Origin: Fictibacillus aquaticus
GTDB taxonomy: Bacteria; Bacillota; Bacilli; Bacillales; Fictibacillaceae
NCBI RefSeq assembly: GCF_002245695.1
Contig: NZ_NOII01000001.1
Location: forward strand, 682,001 to 746,000
Direction: 5' to 3'
DNA: 64,000 nucleotides
Shown piece by piece: positions 52,414 through 62,401 of the stretch. How positions within the stretch are numbered: the stretch's first letter is position 1; each line of letters starts with the position of its first letter. Both the position numbers and the translations under genes were made by a program. The notes beneath the pieces are model-generated. The model saw only the letters and a list, made by a program, of their open reading frames with translations, ran no database searches and had not been told where the DNA came from.

Positions 52414-54243
52414 CTAGCGAAGAACTTTTCGCAGCTGCTTAATATATGACCCGCTGCCTGTCACTATCAGCCTGTCGCCGACCATCAGCTCGGTGTCGCC
52501 ATGCGGAACGATGGATTCGGATCCTCTGTATATCCGGACGATGATGACATCACCGAGAAACGGAAATTGGCGAAGCAATGACTGATGATATTCACCATTT
52601 TGCATCACAATTTCATGCAGGGCATGATCCTGGGTTGTTAAAATATCAAATATAGAAGGATTTTCAATAAACGCGCTCAATAAAAGCTGTGATGAGAAAT
52701 AAACCGAATACACTTCAATTCCTTCCTCTTTAAGCGCCTCCCTCATCCCCGGATCTTCAATACGTGCAATAATACGTCCGGCACCTTGCTTTTTTGCCTG
52801 AAGCGAAATAATTTCATTCGTGTCGTCTAAACCAGTTGCAGCAACAACTATGTCGGCTTCAAAAGCGCCTTTTTGCGACAGCTGTTCACACTCATAGCTG
52901 TCCACCTCATTGATTTGGAAGGAAGCAAGCTGTGCCCGGTCTTTTTCTTCTTCTTTTTTATGATAGATTTTTATCTCATACCGTTCATGCTCCAGCAAGT
53001 TCGTTACCGGAAGAGTGAACTGGTTTGCTCCAATTATGCTAAGTCTAAGCTTTCTATGTGCTTCATTCTGTTTAGGTATGAGCTTTTTGAAGAATATCGG
53101 TGTGATGATGCAGCTGATTACGGCAGTTAATATTAATGCTGATGAAGTCCTGGCATCAATGACATTCATCCTCTCGCCGATTTTAGCAGCAGCGATGACG
53201 AGCGACAAAGTACTCGTCAGCAGGAAACCAGAAGCGGCCACTGTTTTCCAGTCATACCATCTTCTTAAATATAGTATCGGCAGGAATTTTGAGACCAGCA
53301 GGCCGATTAGCAGCAATGGAATTAATGCAAGTACTTTTGGGTCTTTAAACAATGACAGGATATCCAGCTCTACCCCTACCATGACGAAGAAGATGGGAAT
53401 TAAAAAGCCATACCCGAAAGAGTCTAATTTTTGAACCATCAGCTTATTAGGCGAAAGCAGCGAGACAAGAACACCTGCTAAGAAAGCTCCTAAAATATTT
53501 TCCGCACCCACTTTTTCTGACAGACCCACAAGGACGATAATCAATGTGAACACGGCACGGGTGTCGAGCTGGATCGTTCCTTTGGATAAAGACTCGATGA
53601 ACGAGTGATGCCTGACAAATCTTCCGATAAAATAAAGAATTACACCTGCCCCAAACAGCAGGAGCAGCAGCCACATTCTTCCGCTCTCTCCCGCTTGAAG
53701 AGAAACAAAAAGGGCTAAAAGTACCATCGTAACGAGGTCAGCTATGACTGCGACAAGCAAAATGATCTGGCCGATACCTGATTGAGACATGTTTTCTTCT
53801 TTTAATGTAGGAACGACGACACCTAAAGAAATGGTCGAGATGATCAATGTCATAAATAACGCATTCTCAGTAAAATTCATCCAGACAAAAAGAACAGAGA
53901 TCAAATAGGAAAGAATAAAAATAAGCAGGAAAACAACACTTGCGGCTTTTACACGGTTCGGTTCATTGGATTTCTTGGAATCTTTTTTGCTGTTAGCAAA
54001 GATTGAAAAATCAATTTCTAGCCCACTCAAAAACATTAAGAATATAAATCCTAGCAATGACAAGATTTCAAGCCATGCATCAGGGTGGACAACGTTTAAT
54101 CCGCTCTTCCCTAAAACAATACCCGCAATTATCTCTGCTACAACTACAGGTATTAGTTTCAGACGAAACTTTTGCAGCAGCAGCGGAACAAAAAATGCTG
54201 TTAAGCTGACAATGATCAGTGAAGTAAAAGAAGCATGTTCCAT
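52414..54243 (-). CDS. yjbQ: CPA2-family cation/proton antiporter with RCK domain (YjbQ)
   Basis: About 609 residues. Residues 1-380 form a Kef-type Na+(K+)/H+ exchanger domain with some 12 transmembrane helices (VVAEIIAGIVLGKSGL; GFIFLMFLSGLEIDF). Residues about 400-530 are an RCK_N domain (SIIGANQFTLPVTNLLEHERYE) lacking the usual GxGxxG pattern, so NAD binding is doubtful. The end is an RCK_C domain (GDVIIVRIYRGSESIVPHGD). It matches B. subtilis YjbQ in type and place. The ATG at 54243 follows AGGAGG; ion specificity is not known from sequence. Confidence 0.9.
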   Translation of the reverse strand: MEHASFTSLIIVSLTAFFVPLLLQKFRLKLIPVVVAEIIAGIVLGKSGLNVVHPDAWLEILSLLGFIFLMFLSGLEIDFSIFANSKKDSKKSNEPNRVKAASVVFLLIFILSYLISVLFVWMNFTENALFMTLIISTISLGVVVPTLKEENMSQSGIGQIILLVAVIADLVTMVLLALFVSLQAGESGRMWLLLLLFGAGVILYFIGRFVRHHSFIESLSKGTIQLDTRAVFTLIIVLVGLSEKVGAENILGAFLAGVLVSLLSPNKLMVQKLDSFGYGFLIPIFFVMVGVELDILSLFKDPKVLALIPLLLIGLLVSKFLPILYLRRWYDWKTVAASGFLLTSTLSLVIAAAKIGERMNVIDARTSSALILTAVISCIITPIFFKKLIPKQNEAHRKLRLSIIGANQFTLPVTNLLEHERYEIKIYHKKEEEKDRAQLASFQINEVDSYECEQLSQKGAFEADIVVAATGLDDTNEIISLQAKKQGAGRIIARIEDPGMREALKEEGIEVYSVYFSSQLLLSAFIENPSIFDILTTQDHALHEIVMQNGEYHQSLLRQFPFLGDVIIVRIYRGSESIVPHGDTELMVGDRLIVTGSGSYIKQLRKVLR

Positions 54244-54393
54244 TGTTATCCTCCTAACACAGTATGTCCGTCGATTATCCATAAAAGCTGTAAATATTTC
54301 AAATAAAAACAATGGTTTTTTGTTTTCAAACATTTCTCTTTTAGGTAAGATAGTACATGTTACGTAAAGGGTTACTTAAGGAGTTGTACGATT

Positions 54394-55539
54394 TTGGAAA
54401 ACAACCACAAATCTCCATGGCAGCAGATTGACTACAATTTGCTCTTTCTTTTATTTTTGATGCTCTGTACGAGCTGTATCGCTATCTACAGCGCACAGCT
54501 TATCGGCCAATACGGCGAAAACTTTGTACTAAAGCAGATCGTCTGGTATGTAATTGGCGGTATTGCCATTGTAGGCGTCATGATATTGGATTATGACCAG
54601 TTCAGAAAACTTTCTTGGTATTTGTATGGAGTCGGAATACTTTTGCTGCTAGGGATCATGGTGTTCGGATCTGAAGTTAACGGCGCGAAAAGCTGGTACA
54701 AATTTGGCGGGATTGCTTTTCAGCCTTCTGAGATCGTGAAAGTGTCACTTGTTATTACGATCAGCAACATCATCGCAGGACATAACGAGAAATATATTAT
54801 CCGCACGATGCGCGAAGATTTGCTGCTTCTCGGCAAAATCGGGCTTGCGGCCGGCGGTCCCATGCTGCTTGTACTCATGCAGCCTGATTTAGGGACAAGC
54901 CTTGTCTTTATCGCAATTACGGGAAGCCTTTTGCTCGTTTCGGGTATCCGCTGGCGCATCATTCTTTCACTCGTTGCTCTTTTCTCATTATTCGTTTCTG
55001 TTTTAGTATGGATTTACTTTACTTTTCCCGAATTTTTCATGGCTCATATACTTGATGCATATCAGCTCGACCGCTTTTATGCGTGGCTTGATCCATACGG
55101 GCATCCAGATGCAGGCTATCATACACGCAACGCTCTTCTTGCAATCGGATCTGGCATGCTTTTCGGAAAAGGCTTTAAAGAAGGCGCTATATACCTTCCC
55201 GAAGCTCAGACGGATTTTATCTTCTCCGTCATCGGCGAAGAATTTGGTTTCTTAGGAACAAGTATCGTTATCTCGCTCTTTTTCCTTATGATCTACCGAA
55301 TGATCAACACAGCACTTGAGAGCAATGAGCCATTCGGCAGCTATCTCTGTTCAGGCGTGATCGGAATGCTCACGTTCCAAGTATTCCAGAACATAGGGAT
55401 GAACATACAGGTCATGCCGATTACCGGTATCCCTCTTCCTTTTATCAGTTACGGCGGAAGCTCCATCCTGGCTTGTATGATCGCATTCGGTCTCGTTTTG
55501 AACGTCCGTTCGCGAACAAGAAAATATATGTTCGAATAA
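54394..55539 (+). CDS. rodA: FtsW/RodA/SpoVE-family (SEDS) protein
   Basis: A 381-residue SEDS peptidoglycan glycosyltransferase with ten predicted membrane helices. Signatures are [13 protein letters not shown] (PxExxK-type), the large extracellular loop containing [34 protein letters not shown] with the catalytic Asp region, and [19 protein letters not shown]. The PITGIPLPF form favours RodA over FtsW. The start is TTG at 54394 after AAGGAG. No RodA gene lies between yjbQ and prpE in B. subtilis, so this is an insertion; it may be a paralogue. Confidence 0.88.
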   Translation: MENNHKSPWQQIDYNLLFLLFLMLCTSCIAIYSAQLIGQYGENFVLKQIVWYVIGGIAIVGVMILDYDQFRKLSWYLYGVGILLLLGIMVFGSEVNGAKSWYKFGGIAFQPSEIVKVSLVITISNIIAGHNEKYIIRTMREDLLLLGKIGLAAGGPMLLVLMQPDLGTSLVFIAITGSLLLVSGIRWRIILSLVALFSLFVSVLVWIYFTFPEFFMAHILDAYQLDRFYAWLDPYGHPDAGYHTRNALLAIGSGMLFGKGFKEGAIYLPEAQTDFIFSVIGEEFGFLGTSIVISLFFLMIYRMINTALESNEPFGSYLCSGVIGMLTFQVFQNIGMNIQVMPITGIPLPFISYGGSSILACMIAFGLVLNVRSRTRKYMFE

Positions 55540-55568
55540 AACACCTGGCTTTTCAGGTGTTTTTTTTA
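55536..55568 (+). terminator. Terminator of the RodA-like gene
   Basis: Stem AACACCTG with CAGGTGTT, CTTT-type loop, then eight T residues, starting at the stop codon. Confidence 0.85.
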
Positions 55569-55607
55569 TGTTCAAGCCGTATTCTACATATAGGAGGTCG
55601 TTGCAGC

Positions 55608-56345
55608 ATGAAAGTAGATGTAATCGGAGATATTCACGGTTGTTATGAAGAGTTTGCCGCACTTACTGAAAAGCTTGGATATGAGCTTAATAAAGGAAAG
55701 CCGCTGCACCCTGAAGGAAGAAAGCTCGCTTTTGTGGGAGATTTGACTGACAGAGGGCCATCTTCTCTAAAAGTAATCGAACAGGTTTATTACTTGGTAA
55801 AAGAAGGTGCAGCTTATTATACGCCGGGAAACCATTGTGATAAGCTTTACAGATATTTTCTAGGAAGAATAGTGCAGATCACGCACGGCTTAGAAACCAC
55901 AGTTGAAGAGTATGAAAACCTTTCAAAAAAAGAGCAAGATAGAATTAAAAAGATGTTTATCTCTCTCTACGAAAATGCCCCTCTCTATTTAACATTAGAT
56001 GATGGCAGATTGGTCGTAGCTCATGCCGGGATTAAGCAAGGGTTTATCGGAAAGTCAGACAAGAAGGTAAAGACATTCGTGCTGTACGGAGACATTACCG
56101 GAGAAAAGCATCCGAACGGGATGCCTGTAAGAAGAGACTGGGCAAAGGAATACAGCGGTGAGCATGTCATCGTATATGGCCACACCCCGGTTAAAGAAGC
56201 AAGACATGTAAACAACACATGGAACATCGACACTGGCTGTGTGTTTGGCGGCAAGTTAACAGCATTTCGCTATCCTGAGAAAGAAATCGTAAGCGTCCCT
56301 TCCTCCATGCCTTATAAGGAAGAAAAATTTCATCAATTTGATTGA
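55608..56345 (+). CDS. prpE: Bis(5'-nucleosyl)-tetraphosphatase PrpE
   Basis: The 245-residue metallophosphatase follows B. subtilis PrpE, an Ap4A hydrolase and protein phosphatase that affects spore germination. Motifs of the calcineurin-like fold are [11 protein letters not shown] (DxH), [12 protein letters not shown] (GDxxDRG), TPGNHCDK (GNH), AHAGI and YGHTPV. AGGAGGTCG precedes the ATG at 55608; the upstream open frame is not used. It is on the opposite strand to the nadF operon and convergent with it. Confidence 0.93.
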   Translation: MKVDVIGDIHGCYEEFAALTEKLGYELNKGKPLHPEGRKLAFVGDLTDRGPSSLKVIEQVYYLVKEGAAYYTPGNHCDKLYRYFLGRIVQITHGLETTVEEYENLSKKEQDRIKKMFISLYENAPLYLTLDDGRLVVAHAGIKQGFIGKSDKKVKTFVLYGDITGEKHPNGMPVRRDWAKEYSGEHVIVYGHTPVKEARHVNNTWNIDTGCVFGGKLTAFRYPEKEIVSVPSSMPYKEEKFHQFD

Positions 56346-56346
56346 A

Positions 56347-56482
56347 GAAGTGCCGGGGTCCGGTACTTCATATGGACATTTTCAAGTTTAATTCCGAGTG
56401 GTATAGACACTGCTTCATTTAATATTTGTTTTGAGCATGTCAAATTATTACAGAAGCGCAGACCTCCTAGGTTCTGCGCTTT
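56347..56482. terminator. Hairpins between prpE and yjbO
   Basis: Two stems occupy this gap. One at 56347-56370 (GAAGTGCCGG with CCGGTACTTC) follows prpE but lacks a T-run. One at 56453-56482 (AAGCGCAGA with TCTGCGCTT) precedes the yjbO stop and should end the minus-strand operon. Confidence 0.6.
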
Positions 56483-56489
56483 CGTGTGT

Positions 56490-57383
56490 TTAATCTATCC
56501 ACTTCATCATATCTTCTGGCAGTTCAGCTTTCACAATGATTTCTTTTTCAAGAAACGGGTGGTAAAATGCTGCTTCCGAGCTGTGAAGCGCTTGCCTCTT
56601 CATGTAATCTTTGCTTCCGCCATAAAGATCATCACCTGCAAGAGGGTGACCGATGTATGACAAATGAACTCGGATTTGATGGGTACGTCCTGTTTCAAGG
56701 TTCAGTTTAATAAGTGTACCTTCAATCGCTGAAAGCTTTTTAAGCGGAGTCACATGTGTAACTGCGTGCTGACCATCCTCACATACCTTTCGTTCGATGA
56801 TACTGTCAGTGTTCCTCCCAATAGGAGCATCGATTGTTAGCGGTGAAACAATCTCTCCTTCCGCGATCGCCGCATATTTACGATGATAGTTCCCTGCTGT
56901 CTGCTGCTGCGACAGCAGCGAGTGGGCAAAACGATGCTTAGCGATCAGAACGACTCCAGATGTGTCCCTGTCCAGACGGTTAACCGCATGAAATGTCGCT
57001 TCTATTCCATTGCATTCATAATAATGAAGAACTCCTTGAGCAAGTGACCCATTCTGCTGATAGCGGGAAGGAATGGTTGGGATGCCAGGGGGCTTGTTGA
57101 CCGCCAGAAAGTGCTCGTCTTCAAATAAAATATCGAGCGCCATCGGAATGCCCTCCATGTGCGTGCTTACAGTCTCGGGAGGAAAAATAACCGTCACAAT
57201 ATCGCTTGCAGCAAGCTGTTTCCTTACACTCTCTTCTTTACCGTTCACATACAGAGCACCGCCATTAAACTTAATATCAGTGAGAGCTGCCTTTGAGATT
57301 CGCTTCTTTTTTAAAAATTCTCTTAATAAAACGGGACCGTCATTAGCGCCGACGGTCCAGGAAATCGTAAAGTTTTTTTTCAT
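56490..57383 (-). CDS. yjbO: RluA-family pseudouridine synthase (YjbO)
   Basis: The 297-residue enzyme modifies uridines in RNA. It has an N-terminal S4-like segment ([31 protein letters not shown]) and the catalytic motif [18 protein letters not shown], with Asp in RLDRDTSG; the later [23 protein letters not shown] is also diagnostic. The target RNA is unknown. The start overlaps the nadF stop by four bases. Order yjbM-nadF-yjbO is that of B. subtilis. Confidence 0.93.
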   Translation of the reverse strand: MKKNFTISWTVGANDGPVLLREFLKKKRISKAALTDIKFNGGALYVNGKEESVRKQLAASDIVTVIFPPETVSTHMEGIPMALDILFEDEHFLAVNKPPGIPTIPSRYQQNGSLAQGVLHYYECNGIEATFHAVNRLDRDTSGVVLIAKHRFAHSLLSQQQTAGNYHRKYAAIAEGEIVSPLTIDAPIGRNTDSIIERKVCEDGQHAVTHVTPLKKLSAIEGTLIKLNLETGRTHQIRVHLSYIGHPLAGDDLYGGSKDYMKRQALHSSEAAFYHPFLEKEIIVKAELPEDMMKWID

Positions 57384-58180
57384 TCTCGTTCTCCGATAAA
57401 TGAATCCTTAACTCGTTTCCAGAAAGGAAATGGCCTGAAACGGGCGAAGCGGATTTTCTCCTCAGCTACACGGCATTGAATCGATTTTACCTTTTTTTGA
57501 AGGAGAAAAAGGTGATCGATCGTTATGTGGAAATCAACATTATTGATCGGCTTCAGCAGACATGTATGATGCTGCGGCAGAACGAGCGGTGATCCGATCG
57601 TTCGGAACACACGGTTGTTGATGGAAGCCATCTCGGCAATCTGAATGCTCGGCAGCGATGGATGGATGATGGCTCCGCCAAGAGCTTTATTGTATGCTGT
57701 GCTTCCAGATGGAGTCGACATGCAGAGCCCATCTCCCCTGAACGTTTCGAACCGGTCGCCTTTGATGTCCACGTCCATGACAAGCGACCCTTCCACACTC
57801 TTCACCGTACATTCGTTAACAGCCAAATATCTTTTTTCGTCCATATCATCTAAATAACGGACAGTCACTTCTAAGAGCGGGTATTCTACAATTTGAAATG
57901 GCGTTTTCGCGATATGGATTACGAGTTTTTCAACTTCCTCTGGTGTCCAATCGGCAAAAAAGCCAAGGTGGCCTGTATGTACACCTACGAATGCGGTTTC
58001 ATTTACACGGTGTGCATAATGATGAAATGCGTGAAGCAGTGTGCCGTCACCGCCTACCGTGATGACGATTTCAGGAGTCTGATCTTCATATTGAAGATCA
58101 AATTCTTCAAGATATGTCCTGATTTTAGCAGCGAGCGTGTTGGATTTTTGGTCGCCTTTAGAAATGATGGAAAATTTCAT
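57380..58180 (-). CDS. nadF: NAD kinase
   Basis: The 266-residue kinase makes NADP from NAD and [16 protein letters not shown] contains the GGDG motif with the catalytic Asp; the NE motif is AVNECTVK; the conserved [17 protein letters not shown] loop binds NAD. Length and motifs match B. subtilis NadF (PpnKA). It sits 17 bases after the (p)ppGpp synthetase gene in the same operon. Confidence 0.95.
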   Translation of the reverse strand: MKFSIISKGDQKSNTLAAKIRTYLEEFDLQYEDQTPEIVITVGGDGTLLHAFHHYAHRVNETAFVGVHTGHLGFFADWTPEEVEKLVIHIAKTPFQIVEYPLLEVTVRYLDDMDEKRYLAVNECTVKSVEGSLVMDVDIKGDRFETFRGDGLCMSTPSGSTAYNKALGGAIIHPSLPSIQIAEMASINNRVFRTIGSPLVLPQHHTCLLKPINNVDFHITIDHLFLLQKKVKSIQCRVAEEKIRFARFRPFPFWKRVKDSFIGERE

Positions 58181-58197
58181 AGTTCATCACCCTTTAA

Positions 58198-58845
58198 TTA
58201 GTTGTCTGAAACAACATCAGCAGCGTCTTCTGCTCGTTCATTGAACAGCCGCTGCGCTTCTTGTATCTCGCCTTTTATCTGAGACATCTCTTCATCAAGC
58301 CTGAAAGCCGCTTCAGCTGCCCGCTGCAGCCGAAGCTGGATATTTTCAGGAATCTGTCCCTGGTATTTGTAGTTGATAGAATGTTCGATAGTGGCCCAGA
58401 AATTCATTGCGAGTGTCCTGATCTGCACCTCAACCAGAATCTTTCGCTCGCCCTCGAGAGTCTGCACAGGATATTTTATCACCACATGGTAAGAACGGTA
58501 GCCGCTTGGTTTTTTATGCGTGATATAATCTCTCTCTTCTACGATTTCAAAGTCAGTCCTGTTTCTAAGCAAAGAAATCATCGTTGAGATGTCTTCTGTA
58601 AACTGGCACATGATCCGCAGTCCTGCAAGATCCTGCAGCTCGTTCTCCAGGTTTTCAGGCAGGATGTTTTTCTGCCATGCTTTGTTTAAGATCGAATTGA
58701 CAGGCTTTACTCTGCCCGTAACGAATTCGACTGGCGAATGTCGGTTATACTTTTGCGATTGTTCTCTTATTCCTCTAAATTTTACTTTTAATTCATCGAC
58801 TGCCTGCTTATATGGTGCGAGAAGTGTTTCCCAATCCATATTCAC
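58198..58845 (-). CDS. relQ: Small alarmone synthetase RelQ (YjbM)
   Basis: A 215-residue GTP pyrophosphokinase that lacks hydrolase and regulatory domains. The synthetase core is visible: GIREQSQKYNRHSPVEFVTGRVKPVNSI, DLAGLRIMCQF (catalytic Asp-Arg), KPSGYRSYH (G-loop), and VEVQIRTLAMNFWATIEH with the conserved EVQIRT. RelQ of B. subtilis (YjbM/SasB) is a tetramer activated by pppGpp. The GTG at 58845 has AAGGA about 9 bases upstream; an ATG two codons later is a possible alternative. Confidence 0.94.
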   Translation of the reverse strand: MNMDWETLLAPYKQAVDELKVKFRGIREQSQKYNRHSPVEFVTGRVKPVNSILNKAWQKNILPENLENELQDLAGLRIMCQFTEDISTMISLLRNRTDFEIVEERDYITHKKPSGYRSYHVVIKYPVQTLEGERKILVEVQIRTLAMNFWATIEHSINYKYQGQIPENIQLRLQRAAEAAFRLDEEMSQIKGEIQEAQRLFNERAEDAADVVSDN

Positions 58846-59250
58846 CTATATCGTTCCTTCTTCCGTTTTTGAGATGATAGAAGTAAAACTCTTTTCCACC
58901 TTACTTACCATCTTTTCCCCATAGTTTGTGTTGCCCTTAATATTTTCTACAAGATATTCCATTTCAGACACGAGGGCAGATAGAGTGATTTTATGCTCGC
59001 TGTCTAAGTGAAGGACCGCTTCAAGACCGTTGTCTGCCGCTTTATCGATGTTTTCCCAGTGTTCTTCACCAAGGTCTACATAAATAAGGTCATTTTCAGT
59101 TTCCAGTACGTATAGAAAAGAGAGTGCATCAGAATCGACAAGCATACGCATGGCATCTGCCGCTTTCTCCTTTACAATTTCCCCATTAGACGGGTAAAGG
59201 GATAGTTCTTGGCCGATCTCTGAAGTTTCAACATGTATTCGTATAGGCAT
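58846..59250 (-). CDS. yjbL: YjbL family protein
   Basis: A 134-residue acidic soluble protein starting MPIRIHVETSEIGQELSLYP. It corresponds by position, directly upstream of relQ and divergent from the CYTH gene, to B. subtilis YjbL, which has no known function. The stop is immediately followed by the relQ start. AGGAGG lies about 12 bases before the ATG at 59250, somewhat far; the frame continues upstream but without a better site. Confidence 0.8.
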   Translation of the reverse strand: MPIRIHVETSEIGQELSLYPSNGEIVKEKAADAMRMLVDSDALSFLYVLETENDLIYVDLGEEHWENIDKAADNGLEAVLHLDSEHKITLSALVSEMEYLVENIKGNTNYGEKMVSKVEKSFTSIISKTEEGTI

Positions 59251-59378
59251 TACAAATATAACCTCCTGTGTTCTCTGTCTATAGTTTATCATAAAGTTTT
59301 CCGTTTGAAATTGTTGGGATACACTTCATATGACATAATAAATACATGAATATTGAAGAAGAAATGGAGTGCACCGGA

Positions 59379-59957
59379 TTGAAGCAGGAACTTGAAATTG
59401 AATTTAAGAACATAGTCAGCAAAAACCACTTTCAAACATTGATGAATCATTTTAATATCACGAAAGAGAATTTAAAAGAACAAACCAATCACTATTTTGA
59501 CACATCCTCGTTCTCTTTAAAAGCACAGCGTTCTGCACTTAGAATCAGAAAGAAAGAAGATTCATACGTCTTAACATTAAAACAGCCAAGCGGGCAGCAT
59601 CTTCTCGAAAGTAACCAGCCCATCTCGAAAGAAACTCTCGAACAAATGCTCGCTTCCGATTCTTTTCCTGACGGAGGGATCAAAGAGCTGATTCAAAGTA
59701 TGGGAATCGATCCTGAGTTAATCCAATATCTCGGAACTCTGAAAACATTCAGAGCAAAAATCCCTTATGATGGCGGCTTGCTTTTTTTTGACGAAAGCCA
59801 TTATTTAGGCACTATAGACTATGAAATCGAATACGAATGTGACGATGATAAGAAAGGGAAAGAAACCTTCAAAGCGCTGATGACAAGCCATTCAATCCCT
59901 ATTGTGAAAACAGCTAACAAAATACAGCGTTTTTTCACCCGTAAGCAAGACATCTAG
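59379..59957 (+). CDS. yjbK: CYTH-domain protein (YjbK)
   Basis: A 192-residue CYTH/triphosphate tunnel metalloenzyme. The EIEFK motif (ExExK) lies at the N-terminus after a TTG start at 59379, giving MKQELEIEFKN as in B. subtilis YjbK. Further tunnel residues appear in LRIRKKEDSYVLTLKQP and DYEIEYEC. Family members hydrolyse tripolyphosphate or nucleoside triphosphates; YjbK's substrate is not settled. It lies beside the alarmone synthetase locus and upstream of the lytic transglycosylase. Confidence 0.88.
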   Translation: MKQELEIEFKNIVSKNHFQTLMNHFNITKENLKEQTNHYFDTSSFSLKAQRSALRIRKKEDSYVLTLKQPSGQHLLESNQPISKETLEQMLASDSFPDGGIKELIQSMGIDPELIQYLGTLKTFRAKIPYDGGLLFFDESHYLGTIDYEIEYECDDDKKGKETFKALMTSHSIPIVKTANKIQRFFTRKQDI

Positions 59958-59977
59958 ATCCTTAAAGGAGCTTTAAT

Positions 59978-60622
59978 ATGAATATTGATACATTAAGAGC
60001 CATTTTACAGCTGCAGTCATTCCAGCAGCTTCCTGCTGCCGGAGCATCCGGTACACAGGCTGAAATGCCGTTCAGCGATATGCTTGCCGCTCTCACAGGC
60101 CAGTCCGCTGCGCCTTCACCCTTTCAGCAATATGGCGCTTCTTCAATGCCAATGAATGACAGACCGCTTATGCTGCCAGGAACTTATAATATAGCGCCTG
60201 TTACACCCAGCAGGCCTGCTGCCGCAATGAAAATCCCATCACAGGACTTGGAACAGGCTATCCAGCAGGCCGCAGCAAAATACAATGTTGATCCAGCACT
60301 CATTCATTCTGTTATCAAGCATGAGTCGAACTATAACGCTTCTGCTGTTAGCCATGCAGGAGCAGCCGGTTTGATGCAGCTTATGCCTGGCACTGCCCGC
60401 TATCTTGGTGTGAATGACCCTTATGATCCTGCGCAGAATATTGAAGGCGGAGCAAAATACTTGCGCATGATGCTAGATAAATACAACGGAAATGAAGAAC
60501 TTGCTCTAGCTGCATATAATGCCGGGCCAGGGAATGTCGATCGTTATGACGGTATCCCGCCTTTTAAGGAAACGATTAATTATGTTAATAAAGTGATGGG
60601 TACATACCGCTCTTTCACCTGA
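59978..60622 (+). CDS. cwlQ: Lytic transglycosylase, SLT domain (CwlQ/YjbJ)
   Basis: A 214-residue protein with a disordered, Pro/Ala/Gln-rich N-terminal half and an SLT goose-lysozyme-like domain from about residue 85. Motifs: [33 protein letters not shown] (catalytic Glu in HES) and [29 protein letters not shown]. subtilis CwlQ has both muramidase and lytic transglycosylase activity. No clear signal peptide is seen, as in YjbJ. AAAGGAG precedes the ATG. Confidence 0.92.
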   Translation: MNIDTLRAILQLQSFQQLPAAGASGTQAEMPFSDMLAALTGQSAAPSPFQQYGASSMPMNDRPLMLPGTYNIAPVTPSRPAAAMKIPSQDLEQAIQQAAAKYNVDPALIHSVIKHESNYNASAVSHAGAAGLMQLMPGTARYLGVNDPYDPAQNIEGGAKYLRMMLDKYNGNEELALAAYNAGPGNVDRYDGIPPFKETINYVNKVMGTYRSFT

Positions 60623-60646
60623 CACCTGCAGTTGCAGGTGTTTTTC
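60622..60646 (+). terminator. Terminator of cwlQ
   Basis: Stem ACACCTGCA with TGCAGGTGT and a two-base loop, then TTTTTC, beginning at the stop codon. Confidence 0.8.
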
Positions 60647-60789
60647 TTCGGCTCAATGCATGTATATTGAATCGAACAGCGATGCGTATATTCATTCCTG
60701 GTTTGTAGGGACAGCCTTATTATTTGCGTTATTATTTCAAGCCTTGCTAAAATAAGGTTACAAAATTGAATGTCCAAGGAGTTTTCATC

Positions 60790-61209
60790 ATGAATGAAAA
60801 AACAGCTGCACCATATGAACACCTTGGAGGTCTGCAAGGTATCGAGAAGCTTGTTACGGTTTTTTACTCGTATGTAAGCAAAGATCCGCTGCTGTCTCCG
60901 CTGTTTCCAGATGATCTGACTGAAACAGCCCGAAAGCAGACCCAGTTCTTGAGCCAGTTTTTTGGTGGTCCTCCTTTTTACACAGAAGAACACGGCCATC
61001 CTATGCTGCGGGCGCGCCATATGCCGTTTCCTATCACGAAAAAGCATGCCGCTGCATGGCTTGATTGCATGAAAAGAGCTTTAAACACTAGAAACGTCCC
61101 TTTGCCGCTGCAGGAGTTCATCCTCAGCCGGCTTACGATGACTGCTTACCATATGGTCAATACCGCAGACAACAATGCAGGAAAGGAGCAGGATAATGAC
61201 ATGGTTTGA
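60790..61209 (+). CDS. yjbI: Truncated hemoglobin, group II (YjbI)
   Basis: A 139-residue 2-on-2 globin. YEHLGGLQGIEKLVTVFYSYV opens the fold; the proximal His is in GHPMLRARHMPFPIT, and QFFGGPPFYTEEHG with YHMVNTADN is typical of group II. In B. subtilis YjbI is needed for oxidative and disulfide-stress related functions together with YjbH. The ATG at 60790 follows AAGGAG by 8 bases. The 3' end overlaps spxH by 14 bases. Confidence 0.93.
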   Translation: MNEKTAAPYEHLGGLQGIEKLVTVFYSYVSKDPLLSPLFPDDLTETARKQTQFLSQFFGGPPFYTEEHGHPMLRARHMPFPITKKHAAAWLDCMKRALNTRNVPLPLQEFILSRLTMTAYHMVNTADNNAGKEQDNDMV

Positions 61210-62107
61210 TCCAACGTTTCCCTTTCAGGATAACCAGAAGCCAAGTTCATGTCATAAGCCGCTTGAAATTTATTCAGTCATTGACCCTTTTTGCGCTGAC
61301 TGCTGGTCGCTCGAACCCGTCTTAAAAAAGCTGCAGACGGAATACGGCCAATATTTTACATTAAGACATTTTATAAGCGGCACTTTGAATACTTACAACG
61401 GGCTGTCTGCCTCCTCGAAAAAGTCATCTAGACAGGCAGAAAAAATGGCTGAACGCTGGGAGCGCGCAGCAAGTCTTTCCGGAATGAGCTGCGACGGCGA
61501 TCTTTGGTTCGAGAATCCCATATCCGCGCCTTACAGAGCTTCGCTTGCCATAAAAGCAGCTGAGCTTCAAGGCAAGGCGGCAGGTTTCCGGTATTTACGG
61601 AAAATGCGGGAAATGCTCTTCTTGAACAAACAAAACATCGGAGAGGATTCTGTACTTCAAGAAATCGCCGCTTCAGTTGGACTTGATACGCAGGAATTCA
61701 CACGTGACTTAAATTCTGAAGCAGCTGTTAAAGCTCTTCAATGTGATTTAAAGTTTTCGAGCGAGATGTCTGTTACCCAGATGCCCACGTTAATTATTTT
61801 TAATGACCGCGCAGATGAAGAAGGCATTAAAGTGTCAGGCTGCTATTCTTATGAGGTGTATGTTGAGGTATTCAAAGAAATGCTCGGCAAAAAGCCTGAA
61901 GTTTCTCCTCTGCCATCATTAAAGGAATTCTTGAAAGTTCATCAATTTGTAGCGACAAAAGAGGTTTCCCTCGTCTATAACTGGACACTTGAAGAAGCTG
62001 AGCGTCAGCTGAAAATGCTGCTCTTGCAGCAGGTTGTCGAAAGGATTCCTGTTAAACACGGAACGTTTTGGCGCTACAGCAAACATATAGAACCGCCCGT
62101 TATTTGA
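61196..62107 (+). CDS. spxH: Spx adaptor for ClpXP (YjbH)
   Basis: The 303-residue DsbA-like protein delivers the stress regulator Spx to ClpXP for degradation. The thioredoxin-like fold opens with LEIYSVIDPFCADCW, holding the CxxC pair, and the cis-proline loop is likely MPTLIIF. The ATG at 61196 follows AAGGAG; the start overlaps yjbI, so they are coupled. The N-terminus lacks a long His-rich stretch seen in some orthologues. It ends in a terminator. Confidence 0.94.
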   Translation: MTWFDPTFPFQDNQKPSSCHKPLEIYSVIDPFCADCWSLEPVLKKLQTEYGQYFTLRHFISGTLNTYNGLSASSKKSSRQAEKMAERWERAASLSGMSCDGDLWFENPISAPYRASLAIKAAELQGKAAGFRYLRKMREMLFLNKQNIGEDSVLQEIAASVGLDTQEFTRDLNSEAAVKALQCDLKFSSEMSVTQMPTLIIFNDRADEEGIKVSGCYSYEVYVEVFKEMLGKKPEVSPLPSLKEFLKVHQFVATKEVSLVYNWTLEEAERQLKMLLLQQVVERIPVKHGTFWRYSKHIEPPVI

Positions 62108-62121
62108 CGGGCGGTTTTGTT
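62090..62121 (+). terminator. Terminator of the yjbI-spxH operon
   Basis: Stem AACCGCCCG with CGGGCGGTT spanning the spxH stop, followed by TTTG and T-rich sequence. Confidence 0.8.
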
Positions 62122-62168
62122 CATTTTTATCTCACCCGCCTAATACAGTAGTACAGGGGGTGATGAGC

Positions 62169-62369
62169 ATGTACCTGCTCATTTTTATGGTCTGTCTGTT
62201 CGGTGTGGCAGCAAGCTTTTATTATTTTATTCTCTCTCTGTTGCAGCTGGCTCCATTCTTCGTATCCATTCCGCTGTTATTTTCAGCCGTATTCCTGGCT
62301 GTTCTTTGCCATAATTACCGGTCGAAAATTCGCAGCCTTCATAATCGCCTTTTCCTGAAAAAAAGCTGA
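62169..62369 (+). CDS. Small two-helix membrane protein, unknown function
   Basis: A 66-residue protein with two or three hydrophobic stretches (about residues 2-28 and 30-48) and a basic end (YRSKIRSLHNRLFLKKS). AGGGGGTG lies 6 bases before the ATG at 62169; earlier GTG and ATG codons are too near that site. No family recognised. It has its own terminator shared with pepF. Confidence 0.6.
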   Translation: MYLLIFMVCLFGVAASFYYFILSLLQLAPFFVSIPLLFSAVFLAVLCHNYRSKIRSLHNRLFLKKS

Positions 62370-62400
62370 ACCCGCACAGCCGCGGGTTCAGCTTTTTGTT
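62360..62400. terminator. Bidirectional terminator, small membrane gene and pepF
   Basis: A strong stem (AAAAGCTGAACCCGC with GCGGGTTCAGCTTTT), 6-base loop, flanked by A and T runs. It overlaps the stop of the plus-strand gene and ends just before the pepF stop. Confidence 0.9.
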
Positions 62401-62401
62401 T

